This document shows, one piece after another, positions 49,607-58,340 of a stretch of DNA of 64,000 nucleotides. The stretch spans positions 62,001-126,000 of the forward strand of contig NZ_PTJD01000007.1 in NCBI RefSeq assembly GCF_002934625.1, read 5' to 3'. The position numbers and the translations under genes are program-made. This DNA comes from Kineococcus xinjiangensis. Its GTDB lineage: Bacteria > Actinomycetota > Actinomycetes > Actinomycetales > Kineococcaceae. Under the pieces are notes generated by a model. The model worked only from the letters and a program-made list of their open reading frames with translations, was not told the origin of the DNA and made no database searches. Numbering within the stretch: the first letter of the stretch is position 1; every line of letters begins with the position of its first letter.

Positions 49607-52141
49607 TCACTTCGTGGCGATGCGGATGACGGTGACGGAGTTCGGGGCGAACGTCCGCGTGAAGGTGGGGGCGATGCCCCGGATGGTGCTGGTCACCGGC
49701 TCGACGGGCTGCGCGGAGCGGGTGTTGTGGGCCAGCGGGTCACCGGAGATCACGGTCATCTGAGCCTTGTTCTTGACCCTGACGGCCCCGAGGTCGACCT
49801 TCGTGACGGCCGGCGTGTCCTGGGCGTTGACCACCTTGACGATGAGGTCGCCGGTGGCCTCGTCCTTCGTCACCACCTGCGCGAAGGGCTCCGTCACGGC
49901 GTCGTCGGCGAACTCGCCCCACAGCTGCCCGTCGAGGAACAGCTTGACCTTGCCGCCGCGGACCTCGATCTTGACGTCGTACGTGCGCCCGGTCTCGATC
50001 GAGTGGCCCTCCTTGGCGAAGAGGGTCTCCTTGGCGCCGCCGCTGGCCTTCTCCACGACGCTGCGGGTGTTGTTCCAGCCGCCGAGGTTCCACCAGTAGT
50101 AGTTGTCGCTGTCCTTGACGCCGAAGCCGATGAGGAAGCCCTCCCGGCCGGCGGTCTTGGTCGCCTTGAGGGAGATGTCGTAGTTCTCCGCGTTCAGGAC
50201 CGGGCCGCGCACCAGCGTGTTCTCGGCCCCGACGTCGGACTGGGTGTACGTGCCGTCGGCGGCGGACCAGGCCCCGCGCCCGGCCAGGTTCGTCCAGCCC
50301 TCGTCGTTCCCGTCGTTGAAGTCGTCGGCGAAGAGGGTCGCGCCGTCGGTCCCCGTGACCTTCACGTCGTCGTACTTCGCCGAGGTGGCCCACGTGGAGA
50401 GGCCGACCGCGCCGGTGATGGGCTTGGGCTTGGCGACCTTGCCGCTCGCGCGGGTCGGCACCACCCGGTCGCCGACGTTGTTCATCATCAGCTTCTGGAC
50501 CTCGTAGCTGGCCGAGCCCCACGACTGGTCGTTGTCGAACCAGATCATGTCGGGCCGCCACTGCACGTGGTCGACGTTGGCCAGCAGCGGCGCGTAGGAC
50601 GCCATCTTGACCACGTCGGCGTTGCGCTCCAGGCCCGTCATGAAGGCGGCCTCGGCGAGGCCGTTGAAGAGCTTGTTGTCGAGGGAGGCGTACTCCCCGA
50701 GGAAGACCTTCGGCCCGTTGCGGTCGTAGGAGTCGTAGCGGGCGTTGTTCTGCAGGAACCAGGCGGGGCTGTTGTAGTAGTGCTCGTCGACCATGTCGAC
50801 GTCGTTGGCCCGGTTGTTCTTCCAGTGCTCGTCGAAGACGAAGCCCTGGTCGTCGGGCCCGGAGTTGCTGATGACGACGATGTCGGGGTGCTTCGCCTTG
50901 ATGGCGTCGCGGAACTTCACGAAGTTGCGGGCGTACTCCGTCGGGAGGTTCTCCTCGTTGCCGACGCCGATGTGGGTCAGCCCGAAGGGCTCCGGGTGGC
51001 CCATGTCGGCGCGCAGCTTGCCCCAGGTGGAGGTGACGGGGCCGTTGGCGAACTCGATGAGGTCCAGGGTGTCCTGGATGTGGCGCTGCAGCAGTGCCTC
51101 GTCCTCGGTGGCCCTGTTCTGGCCGCAGCCGGTCAGGAGCGCGGGCACGACGGGCAGCGGCATCGCGCCGACGTCCTCGGCGAACTGGAAGTACTCGAAG
51201 TAGCCGAGCCCGTAGCTCTGGTTGTAGCCCCAGAAGTTGGCGTTCGTGGCGCGGGTCTCGACGGGCCCGACGGTGTCCTTCCACTGGTAGGAGCGCGCCC
51301 GCTCCCAGTTGGAGGAGGCGTCGTAGCCGTAGTGGCTGTTGACGTTGACGATGCAGCCGCCGGGGAAGCGGACGAAGCCGGGGTTGAGGGCCGCGACCTT
51401 CTCGGCGAGGTCCTTGCGCAGGCCGTTGGCGCGGCCCTTGAAGGTGTCGCGGGGGAAGAGGGACACCATGTCGAGGCGCACGGTGCCGCTGCCGGCGCCC
51501 AGCACGGAGAGGCGGGCGGCGTCGGTGGTGGCCGTGGCGGTGAAGGTGCCCGTGTACTTCGTCCAGGTGTCGCCCTGGACCTGCAGGGTCACGGGCTGCG
51601 CGAGGGCGGCGCCGGCCTCGGAGTGCAGCGAGATCGTCAGGGGGGTGCCGCCGGAGGCGTCGGAGCGGGCCCACACGGAGAAGTCGTAGCTCTTGCCCTC
51701 CTGCAGGGCGATGCCGGTGTTGTAACCGGAGTTGGTCACGCCGTACGCCCCGCCGGCGGGGTTGGCGAGCCCGAGCTCGAGGTAGGTGCGGTTGCGCTCG
51801 TTGAGGCGCGCGTCGCCGTTGACCGTCTTCAGCGTGCCCTTGCCGCCGCCCGTGGCGGCCGGCGACCACGCCGTGAGGCCGTGGTAGTCGCGGTTGTCGA
51901 CCGGGAGGAACTCGAAGGAGCGGTTGCGCACGAGCTCGGCGTAGATGCCGCCGTCGGCCGCGAAGTTGATGTCCTCGAAGAAGATCCCGTACATCGTGTC
52001 GTCGATCGCGGCGCCCTTGGCCGCCGGGTCCGCCGTGATCGTGTAGTCGGGTGCCGCCTCGGCCGCCGCGGGAGCGGCGCAGAGGGGCAGGGTGACGAGC
52101 GCGGCGAGTGCCAACGTTGTAATTGCGCGCGGTGCGGACAT
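49607..52141 (-). CDS. Secreted GH51 alpha-L-arabinofuranosidase with CBM4_9-like and LamG/DUF1080-like modules
   Basis: The 844-aa exo-enzyme releases arabinofuranose from arabinan and arabinoxylan. A signal peptide (1-29) is followed by a CBM4_9-like module (about 85-230). The catalytic barrel (about 235-560) has acid/base Glu396 (GVGNEENL) and nucleophile Glu483 (VFLGEYAS). A concanavalin-like DUF1080/LamG-type module (about 595-745) is inserted before the final GH51 beta-strands (to 844). ATG 52141 has GAGGAGG 6 bp upstream, which rejects the in-frame ATGs at 52162 and 52159. It is divergent from the sugar importer and shares its regulatory region, with a good leftward promoter at 52315-52343. 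Confidence 0.9.
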   Translation of the reverse strand: MSAPRAITTLALAALVTLPLCAAPAAAEAAPDYTITADPAAKGAAIDDTMYGIFFEDINFAADGGIYAELVRNRSFEFLPVDNRDYHGLTAWSPAATGGGKGTLKTVNGDARLNERNRTYLELGLANPAGGAYGVTNSGYNTGIALQEGKSYDFSVWARSDASGGTPLTISLHSEAGAALAQPVTLQVQGDTWTKYTGTFTATATTDAARLSVLGAGSGTVRLDMVSLFPRDTFKGRANGLRKDLAEKVAALNPGFVRFPGGCIVNVNSHYGYDASSNWERARSYQWKDTVGPVETRATNANFWGYNQSYGLGYFEYFQFAEDVGAMPLPVVPALLTGCGQNRATEDEALLQRHIQDTLDLIEFANGPVTSTWGKLRADMGHPEPFGLTHIGVGNEENLPTEYARNFVKFRDAIKAKHPDIVVISNSGPDDQGFVFDEHWKNNRANDVDMVDEHYYNSPAWFLQNNARYDSYDRNGPKVFLGEYASLDNKLFNGLAEAAFMTGLERNADVVKMASYAPLLANVDHVQWRPDMIWFDNDQSWGSASYEVQKLMMNNVGDRVVPTRASGKVAKPKPITGAVGLSTWATSAKYDDVKVTGTDGATLFADDFNDGNDEGWTNLAGRGAWSAADGTYTQSDVGAENTLVRGPVLNAENYDISLKATKTAGREGFLIGFGVKDSDNYYWWNLGGWNNTRSVVEKASGGAKETLFAKEGHSIETGRTYDVKIEVRGGKVKLFLDGQLWGEFADDAVTEPFAQVVTKDEATGDLIVKVVNAQDTPAVTKVDLGAVRVKNKAQMTVISGDPLAHNTRSAQPVEPVTSTIRGIAPTFTRTFAPNSVTVIRIATK

Positions 52142-52304
52142 GCATGTCCTCCTCGACATCATGACGCGGGGTGCGGGTGGGGGTGCCGTCCGTGCTGCTC
52201 TGCCGGCCTGGGCCCCTCCGACCCGGGTGCGGGGCGGATCCGTTCGCCCAGGAGGTGGGGGCCCGGAGGCGCCGTCGCGCGTCCGGCCGATCCGGCCTGC
52301 TGGA

Positions 52305-52343
52305 TGTGAGCGCGAACATACGAGGCTCGGCTGTTCGGGTCAA
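52305..52343 (-). promoter_or_regulatory. Leftward promoter of the arabinofuranosidase operon with imperfect lac-type operator
   Basis: On the minus strand TTGACC (52338-52343) and TATGTT (52315-52320) are separated by exactly 17 bp, a near-consensus sigma-70 promoter. Overlapping the -10 and start site is TGTGAGCGCGAACA (52305-52318), whose left half equals the perfect operator at 52382 while the right half has two changes. A secondary LacI site is inferred. Confidence 0.65.
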
Positions 52344-52368
52344 GACGCACCTGATGTGCGGGATGTCC

Positions 52369-52398
52369 TTGACGCCGCGCGTTGTGAGCGCTCACAAT
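52369..52398 (+). promoter_or_regulatory. Importer promoter with perfect lac-type operator TTGTGAGCGCTCACAA
   Basis: TTGACG (52369-52374) and CACAAT (52393-52398) with an 18-bp spacer form a plausible rightward promoter. The 16-bp perfect palindrome at 52382-52397 covers the spacer and -10 and is identical to the core of the symmetric E. coli lac operator. The importer operon ends with its own lacI-type gene, the likely repressor. No coding sequence is evident elsewhere in 52142-52500. Confidence 0.82.
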
Positions 52399-52500
52399 CG
52401 ACATCAGGTGGCCCGGCCCGCACGACGGTCGTGCAGGAAGCGAGGCAATCACCACTGCCGAGCCCATGGTGCCGGCGCCTGATCTGCGATGGAGGAGACA

Positions 52501-53481
52501 GTGCTCAAGAAGTTCCTGACCGCTGCAACGAGCGCGGTTCTCATCGGCTCGCTGGCGGCTTGCGGTAGCAGCTCCCCCGATGTCGCGTCCGACAACAAGG
52601 GCGCCGACGACGGCATCACCATGGGCTTCGCCCAGGTCGGCGCGGAGAGCGGCTGGCGCACCGCCAACACGAAGTCGATCCAGGAGGCCGCCAAGGAGTC
52701 CGGGATCGAGCTGAAGTTCTCCGACGCGCAGCAGAAGCAGGAGAACCAGATCAAGGCTCTCCGCTCCTACATCCAGCAGAAGGTCGACGTCATCGCCTTC
52801 AGCCCGGTGGTCGAGACCGGCTGGGACGCCGTTCTCCAGGAGGCCAAGCGCGCCGGCATCCCGGTCATCCTGACCGACCGCGCCGTCGACGCCGAGGACG
52901 AGACCCTCTACGAGTCCTTCATCGGCTCGGACTTCGTGCTCGAGGGCAAGAAGGCCGGCGACTGGCTGGTCCAGGAGGTCGGCTCCGAGGAGACCAACGT
53001 CGTGGAGCTCCAGGGCACCACCGGCGCGGCTCCCGCGATCGACCGCAAGGAGGGCTTCGAGAGCGCGATCTCCGGGGCCTCCAACATCAAGGTGATCGCC
53101 TCGCAGACCGGTGACTTCACCCGCTCCGGCGGCAAGGAGGTCATGGAGGCCTTCCTGAAGTCCCACCCCGACATCGACGTGGTCTACGCCCACAACGACG
53201 ACATGGCCCTCGGCGCGATCGAGGCCATCGAGGCGGCCGGCAAGAAGCCCGGCGAGGACATCAAGATCATCTCCGTCGACGCGGTCAAGGACGGCATGCA
53301 GGCCCTGGCCGACGGCAAGATCAACTACATCGTCGAGTGCAGCCCGCTCCTCGGGCCGCAGCTGATGGACCTCGCCAAGAAGGTCGTCGCCGGCGAGGAG
53401 GTCCCCAAGCGGGTCCTCACCGAGGAGACCGTCTTCACCCAGGCTGAGGCCAAGGAGGCCCTGCCCACTCGCGAGTACTGA
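52501..53481 (+). CDS. ytfQ: Sugar ABC transporter substrate-binding lipoprotein, YtfQ family (furanose)
   Basis: The 326-aa periplasmic-binding-protein-type I lipoprotein has a lipobox (IGSLAAC, lipidated Cys about residue 21) and a type 1 fold. The diagnostic YtfQ start MGFAQVGAESGWRTANTK is followed by IGSDFVLEGKKAG, VYAHNDDMALGAIEA and SVDAVKDGMQALADG. E. coli YtfQ binds galactofuranose; next to arabinofuranosidases this one probably binds arabinofuranose or galactofuranose. GTG 52501 lies 5 bp after GGAGG (52491-52495), which itself overlaps an in-frame ATG at 52489. A hairpin separates it from the ATPase gene. Confidence 0.92.
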   Translation: MLKKFLTAATSAVLIGSLAACGSSSPDVASDNKGADDGITMGFAQVGAESGWRTANTKSIQEAAKESGIELKFSDAQQKQENQIKALRSYIQQKVDVIAFSPVVETGWDAVLQEAKRAGIPVILTDRAVDAEDETLYESFIGSDFVLEGKKAGDWLVQEVGSEETNVVELQGTTGAAPAIDRKEGFESAISGASNIKVIASQTGDFTRSGGKEVMEAFLKSHPDIDVVYAHNDDMALGAIEAIEAAGKKPGEDIKIISVDAVKDGMQALADGKINYIVECSPLLGPQLMDLAKKVVAGEEVPKRVLTEETVFTQAEAKEALPTREY

Positions 53482-53526
53482 GTGCGAGGGCACTGAGCCC
53501 CCCGCACCACGAGCGAGCCCCCGACG

Positions 53527-53564
53527 CGGCCCCCACCACCACCACCACGTGGTGGTGGGGGCCG
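53527..53564. terminator. Intercistronic hairpin between binding-protein and ATPase genes
   Basis: CGGCCCCCACCACCA (53527-53541) pairs perfectly with 53550-53564 (15 bp, 8-nt loop). Hairpins in this place typically act as partial terminators or RNA stabilisers that keep binding protein in excess over the membrane complex. The 8-nt loop is also repeat-like (CCACCACG). Confidence 0.7.
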
Positions 53565-53596
53565 TCCCCATACCCAGAAGAAGCGAAGGCAGGCCC

Positions 53597-55171
53597 ATGA
53601 CCGAGGCTGCGACGGCGCAGAAGCCGTCATCGACCGGGGCGCCGGTCGTCGAGATGCGAGGCATCTCCATCGAGTTCCCGGGGGTCAAGGCCCTCCAGGA
53701 TGTCGACTTCCGGCTGCTGCCGGGCGAGGTGCACGCCCTCATGGGCGAGAACGGCGCCGGCAAGTCCACCCTGATCAAGGCGCTCACCGGCGTCTACACC
53801 ATCGACTCCGGCCAGATCCGCGTCGGCGGTGCCCCGGTGTCCTTCGCCCGTCCCGCCGAGGCCCAGGCCGCCGGCGTCAGCACGGTGTACCAGGAGGTCA
53901 ACCTCTGCGCGAACCTCACGGTCGCGGAGAACATCCTCCTCGGCCGCGAGCCGCGCAAGGCCGGCGCCATCGACGGGCGTGCCATGCGGGCCCGGGCCCG
54001 TGAGGTCCTCACCAGCATCGGCCTGCACATCGACCCGGCCTCGACGCTGAGCACCCACCCGATCGCGGTCCAGCAGCTCGTCGCCATCGCGCGGGCCGTG
54101 GCCGTCGACGCCAGCGTGCTCATCCTCGACGAGCCGACCTCCAGCCTCGACGCCGACGAGGTCGCGGAGCTGTTCCGGATCATGCGCACGCTGCGCGACA
54201 AGGGCACCGCGATCCTGTTCGTCTCCCACTTCCTCGACCAGGTCTACGAGATCTCCGACCGGATGACGGTCCTGCGCAACGGCAAGCTCGTGGGGGAGTA
54301 CCTCACCGCGGAGCTGTCCCGCCTGGACCTGATCTCCGCCATGATCGGCCGCGAGCTCGGCGAGATGGACGCCCTCGCCCGCATGACCGCCAGCCACGAG
54401 GCGGACAGCTCCCGGGTACCGACGCTGCGGGCCCGCGGCCTCGGCCGTGTCGGGTCCATCGAGCCGATGGACCTCGACGTCCATGCCGGCGAGGTCGTCG
54501 GCCTCGCGGGCCTGCTCGGCTCCGGGCGCACCGAGCTCGTGCGGCTGCTCTTCGGCGCCGACCGCCCCGAGCGCGGCACCATCGAGGTCGACGGCAAGCC
54601 CGTGAGCATCCGCAACCCGCGCAACGCCATCGCGGCCGGCATCGCCTTCGCCTCCGAGGACCGCAAGGGCGAGGGCCTCATCGCCGACCTGAGCATCCGC
54701 GACAACCTCGTCCTGGCGATGCAGGCCTCCCGCGGCTGGGCGCGCCCCGTCCCGCGCCGGCTCAAGGACGAGCTCATCGAGAAGTACATCGAGCTGCTCG
54801 ACATCCGCCCGGCCAACCCGGACGCGCTGATCAGGAACCTCTCGGGCGGCAACCAGCAGAAGGTCATCCTCGCGCGCTGGCTCGTCACCCAGCCCAAGCT
54901 GCTCATCCTCGACGAGCCCACGCGCGGCATCGACATCGGCGCCAAGGCGCAGATCATGAAGCTCGTCGCCACGCTCGCCGCGGAGGGCATGGCCGTCATC
55001 TTCATCTCCGCGGAGCTGGAGGAGGTCCTGCGCATCTCCGACCGCGTCGTCGTGCTGCGCGACCGCCAGAAGATCGCGGAGCTCGAGGGGCGCAGCGCCT
55101 CCGTCAACGACGTCATGTCGCTCATCGCGTCGCACAGCGATGGCTCCACCCTGGAGAGGAACGCATCGTGA
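53597..55171 (+). CDS. ytfR: Sugar ABC transporter ATP-binding protein, YtfR family
   Basis: The 524-aa protein has two fused nucleotide-binding domains, as in RbsA/YtfR. NBD1 carries Walker A GENGAGKST, a Q-loop, a signature-region deviation (STHPIAVQQLVAIARA) and Walker B LILDEPTSSLD. NBD2 has a diverged Walker A region (GLLGSGRTELV), signature LSGGNQQKVILARWL and Walker B LLILDEPTRGID. The unusual NBD2 Walker A is normal for this family. The ATG at 53597 follows GAAGGCAGG. The stop overlaps the next permease gene (GTGA). Confidence 0.93.
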   Translation: MTEAATAQKPSSTGAPVVEMRGISIEFPGVKALQDVDFRLLPGEVHALMGENGAGKSTLIKALTGVYTIDSGQIRVGGAPVSFARPAEAQAAGVSTVYQEVNLCANLTVAENILLGREPRKAGAIDGRAMRARAREVLTSIGLHIDPASTLSTHPIAVQQLVAIARAVAVDASVLILDEPTSSLDADEVAELFRIMRTLRDKGTAILFVSHFLDQVYEISDRMTVLRNGKLVGEYLTAELSRLDLISAMIGRELGEMDALARMTASHEADSSRVPTLRARGLGRVGSIEPMDLDVHAGEVVGLAGLLGSGRTELVRLLFGADRPERGTIEVDGKPVSIRNPRNAIAAGIAFASEDRKGEGLIADLSIRDNLVLAMQASRGWARPVPRRLKDELIEKYIELLDIRPANPDALIRNLSGGNQQKVILARWLVTQPKLLILDEPTRGIDIGAKAQIMKLVATLAAEGMAVIFISAELEEVLRISDRVVVLRDRQKIAELEGRSASVNDVMSLIASHSDGSTLERNAS

Positions 55172-56238
55172 GCACCAGCACCCCCCTCGGCAAGTTGCGC
55201 ACCAACGGCCTGCTCTGGCCGATCGTCGCGCTGGTCGCGCTGCTCGTGGTCAACGTGATCGCCCGGCCGTCGTTCGCCAGCATCACCCTGCGCGACGGGC
55301 ACCTCTACGGCAGCCTCATCGACATCCTCCGCAACGGCGCGCCGACCCTGCTCGTGGCGCTCGGCATGACGCTCGTCATCGCCACCCGCGGCATCGACCT
55401 CTCCGTCGGTGCCACCGCCGCGATCGTCGGGGCCATCACCACCACCTACATCGTCGCGGCGCCGGACCCCGCCAGCGCCCGGGCCGCCTTCATCGGCATG
55501 GCGATCGCGCTGGTGGCGTGCGCCCTGCTCGGCGTGTGGAACGGCTTCCTGGTCTCCGTTCTCGGCATCCAGCCGATCATCGCGACGCTCGTCCTCATGG
55601 TCGCCGGGCGCGGCATCGCGATGCTCATCACCGACGGCCAGATCATCACGGTGAACAACGAGGCGTTCTCCGTCGTCGGCGCCGGGTTCGTCCTGCTGCC
55701 GGTGTCGATCCTCATCAGCATCGCCGTGTTCATCGGGCTGGTCATCATCACCCGCCGCACCGCGCTCGGCATGCTCATCGAGTCGGTCGGCATCAACCCC
55801 GAGGCCAGCCGCCTCGCCGGCATCCGCTCCCGCACGATCGTGTGGATGGTCTACGTCTTCGCGGCCCTGTGCGCCGGCGTGGCCGGGCTCATGATCACCT
55901 CGAACGTCAACTCGGTGAACCCCAACAGCGTGGGTCTGTGGATCGAGCTGGACGCCATCCTCGCCGTCGTCATCGGCGGGACCTCCCTCGCGGGCGGCCG
56001 GTTCTCCCTGGCCGGCACCCTGCTCGGGGCGCTCGTCATCCAGACGCTGACCACCACCGTGTACAACCTCGGCATCGAGCCGCAGGCGATCCTCGTCTTC
56101 AAGGCCGCCGTCGTCCTCGCCGTCTGCCTCATGCAGGCGCCGAAGTTCCGGGCGCGCTTCGTGCGCCGGCCCAAGCCCCCCACCCCCGCGATCCGGCCGA
56201 CCGCCCCCGCTCCCGTCCCCTCGAAGGTGGGCCAGTGA
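55168..56238 (+). CDS. ytfT: Sugar ABC transporter permease, YtfT family
   Basis: The 356-aa integral membrane permease of the RbsC/BPD-transp_2 family has 8-10 spans. The signature segments are GMTLVIATRGIDLSVGAT (cytoplasmic loop and helix before the substrate path) and VIGGTSLAGGRFSLAGTLLGAL near the C-terminus. It would pair with YjfF as a heterodimeric channel. It is coupled by GTGA to the ATPase and overlaps the next permease by one base (TGATG). The Pro-rich tail (KPPTPAIRPTAPAPVP) is cytoplasmic. Confidence 0.93.
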   Translation: MSTSTPLGKLRTNGLLWPIVALVALLVVNVIARPSFASITLRDGHLYGSLIDILRNGAPTLLVALGMTLVIATRGIDLSVGATAAIVGAITTTYIVAAPDPASARAAFIGMAIALVACALLGVWNGFLVSVLGIQPIIATLVLMVAGRGIAMLITDGQIITVNNEAFSVVGAGFVLLPVSILISIAVFIGLVIITRRTALGMLIESVGINPEASRLAGIRSRTIVWMVYVFAALCAGVAGLMITSNVNSVNPNSVGLWIELDAILAVVIGGTSLAGGRFSLAGTLLGALVIQTLTTTVYNLGIEPQAILVFKAAVVLAVCLMQAPKFRARFVRRPKPPTPAIRPTAPAPVPSKVGQ

Positions 56239-57272
56239 TGAGTGCCAACGTCACCACCCCGACGCCCGCGACGACCAGCGACCCGGTCGCGCCGGTGCGC
56301 AAGCCGGCCACCAAGGGATCGCTCGTGCCCCCGAGGCTCCTGCCGGTGCTGGCCACCTTCGTGCTCTTCGTGCTGATGTTCGGCACCGGAGCGGCGCGCT
56401 ACGAGAACTTCGGCACGGCGCAGACCGTGGCGAACCTGCTCATCGACAACTCGTTCCTCATCGTCCTCGCGGTGGGCATGACCTTCGTCATCCTCACCGG
56501 CGGCATCGACCTCTCGGTGGGCTCGGTCGTCGCGCTGTCCACGATGGTCGCGGCCTGGGGCCTGCAGGCGGGGCTGCCCGCACCGCTGATCGTCCTGCTC
56601 GTCCTCGCCACGGGTACGGTGTTCGGCCTCCTCCAGGGCCTGATCATCCAGCGATTCGACATCCAGCCCTTCATCGTCACGCTGGCCGGCATGTTCCTCG
56701 CCCGCGGCCTCGCGTTCCTCATCAGCGCCGAGTCCATCTCCATCAAGGACGAGACGTTCCGCGGCATGTCCGGCGGGGCGGTCACCCTCCCCGGCGACAT
56801 CGTCATCACCTACGGCGTGGTCATCGCCCTGACGGTCCTCGCGATCGCGGCCTACGTGCTGCACCGCACCCGCTTCGGGCGCACCGTCTACGCCGTCGGC
56901 GGCAACGAGCACTCGGCCATGCTCATGGGCCTGAACACCGCCCGCGTGAAGGTCGGCGTCTACACGATCAGCGGGTTCTGCGCCTCGCTGGCCGGTCTGC
57001 TGTTCAGCTTCTACATGCTCTCCGGCAACGCCCTGCACGCCGTCGGCATGGAGCTCGACGCCATCGCCGCGGTCGTCATCGGCGGCACGCTGCTCGCCGG
57101 CGGCGCCGGCTACGTCGTGGGCTCCCTCCTGGGCGTCCTCGTCCTCGGCACCATCCAGACGCTGATCAACTTCGACGGCACGCTCAGCTCCTGGTGGACG
57201 AAGATCTTCATCGGCGCTCTCCTCCTCGCGTTCATCGTGCTGCAGCGCGCCGCCCTGCGACGACGGCAATGA
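56238..57272 (+). CDS. yjfF: Sugar ABC transporter permease, YjfF family
   Basis: The second permease of the importer, 344 aa, is of the same family as the preceding gene. It carries GMTFVILTGGIDLSVGSV and VIGGTLLAGGAGYVVGSLLGVLV; its GNEHSAMLMGLNTARVKVGVY segment is YjfF-like. A 40-residue Thr/Pro-rich cytoplasmic N-terminus precedes the first span. ATG 56238 shares its first base with the upstream TGA. Its stop overlaps the LacI gene start (ATGA). Two distinct permeases with a YtfQ-type binding protein are the hallmark of the Ytf furanose system. Confidence 0.93.
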   Translation: MSANVTTPTPATTSDPVAPVRKPATKGSLVPPRLLPVLATFVLFVLMFGTGAARYENFGTAQTVANLLIDNSFLIVLAVGMTFVILTGGIDLSVGSVVALSTMVAAWGLQAGLPAPLIVLLVLATGTVFGLLQGLIIQRFDIQPFIVTLAGMFLARGLAFLISAESISIKDETFRGMSGGAVTLPGDIVITYGVVIALTVLAIAAYVLHRTRFGRTVYAVGGNEHSAMLMGLNTARVKVGVYTISGFCASLAGLLFSFYMLSGNALHAVGMELDAIAAVVIGGTLLAGGAGYVVGSLLGVLVLGTIQTLINFDGTLSSWWTKIFIGALLLAFIVLQRAALRRRQ

Positions 57273-58309
57273 AGCGGGCCGGCGTCGGGACCGGCGGGGG
57301 CGCAGGCCGCCGCCCGCCGGTCATGGCGGACGTCGCGCGCCTGGCCGGCGTCTCCCACCAGACCGTCTCGCGCGTCGTCAACGGGCAGGACCACATCCGG
57401 CCCGAGACCCGCCGGCGGGTCGAGGAGGCCATCCAGCGCCTCGGCTACCGCCCGAACAAGGCGGCCCGCACGCTCGTCACCACCCGCACGGCCACCATCG
57501 GTGTCATCGGCACCGAGGGTGGCCTGTGGGGGCCGGACACCATCCACCGCAGCGTCGACCACGCCGCCCGGCAGGCGGGTTACTTCGTCAGCTCGGTGAG
57601 CCTGGACGCCGTCTCGCGGGAGGAGCTGGCCAGCGCGGTCGACCACCTGCTGAACCAGCACGTCGAGGGCATCATCATGATCGTCGGCAACGACGAGGCC
57701 CTCGAGCTCGTCCGCAACCACGACGTGGGCGTCCCCCTCGTCGTCTGCGTGGGCGAGCTCGAGACGGCCCTCTCGCCCTCCGACACCGAGCAGTACGGGG
57801 CGGCGCGCCTGGCCACCCGGCACCTCCTCGAACTCGGGCACGTCGAGATCGGCCACATCGCGGGCCCCACGGCGTGGCCGGAGGCCCGGGCCCGTGAGGA
57901 GGGCTGGCGTGACGAGCTCGTCGCCGCGGGGCTGCGACCGCCCCAGGCGGTGCGGGGGGACTGGTCGGCGGCCAGCGGTTACGCCGCCGGGCGGGTCCTC
58001 GCGGCCTCGCCCGCCGTGAGCGCGGTGTTCGCCGCCAACGACGAGATGGCGCTCGGTGCGCTGCGCGCCCTCGCCGAGGCGGGGATGCGGGTTCCCGAGG
58101 ACGTCAGCGTCGTCGGCTTCGACGACATGCCCATCGCGGAGTTCACCATCCCGCCGCTGACCACGGTCCGGCAGGACCTGCACGCTGCGGGGCGCCGGGC
58201 GGTGCGGATCCTCGACGCCATGATCACCGAGAGCGGCGCCGAGGTCCCCCCCGTCCCGGAGCTCGAACTGGTGGTGCGGGCGAGCACCGCCCGGCGACCC
58301 CGCCGCTGA
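57269..58309 (+). CDS. LacI-family transcriptional repressor
   Basis: The 346-aa repressor has the LacI HTH (residues 19-65; MADVARLAGVSHQTVSRVVN, then the hinge YRPNKAARTL) and a periplasmic-binding-protein-like effector domain (about 75-335; VFAANDEMALGALRAL, VVGFDDMPIAEFTIPPLTTV). The recognition helix HQTVSRVVN differs from E. coli LacI (YQTVSRVVN) only at the first position, retaining the Gln and Arg that read the lac operator. A perfect lac-type palindrome lies upstream of this operon. It is the last, translationally coupled gene of the importer operon, so it should be autoregulated. The likely inducer is an imported furanose or a derivative. Confidence 0.9.
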   Translation: MKRAGVGTGGGAGRRPPVMADVARLAGVSHQTVSRVVNGQDHIRPETRRRVEEAIQRLGYRPNKAARTLVTTRTATIGVIGTEGGLWGPDTIHRSVDHAARQAGYFVSSVSLDAVSREELASAVDHLLNQHVEGIIMIVGNDEALELVRNHDVGVPLVVCVGELETALSPSDTEQYGAARLATRHLLELGHVEIGHIAGPTAWPEARAREEGWRDELVAAGLRPPQAVRGDWSAASGYAAGRVLAASPAVSAVFAANDEMALGALRALAEAGMRVPEDVSVVGFDDMPIAEFTIPPLTTVRQDLHAAGRRAVRILDAMITESGAEVPPVPELELVVRASTARRPRR

Positions 58310-58340
58310 ACCCGCGGGCGGGCCGGACCCGCAACGGCCC

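Noticed and set aside
49727-52309. An 860-codon plus-strand frame antisense to the GH51 gene
   Set aside because: Repetitive VVEV/LVVG composition is the mirror of the coding strand; GH51 catalytic motifs decide the strand.
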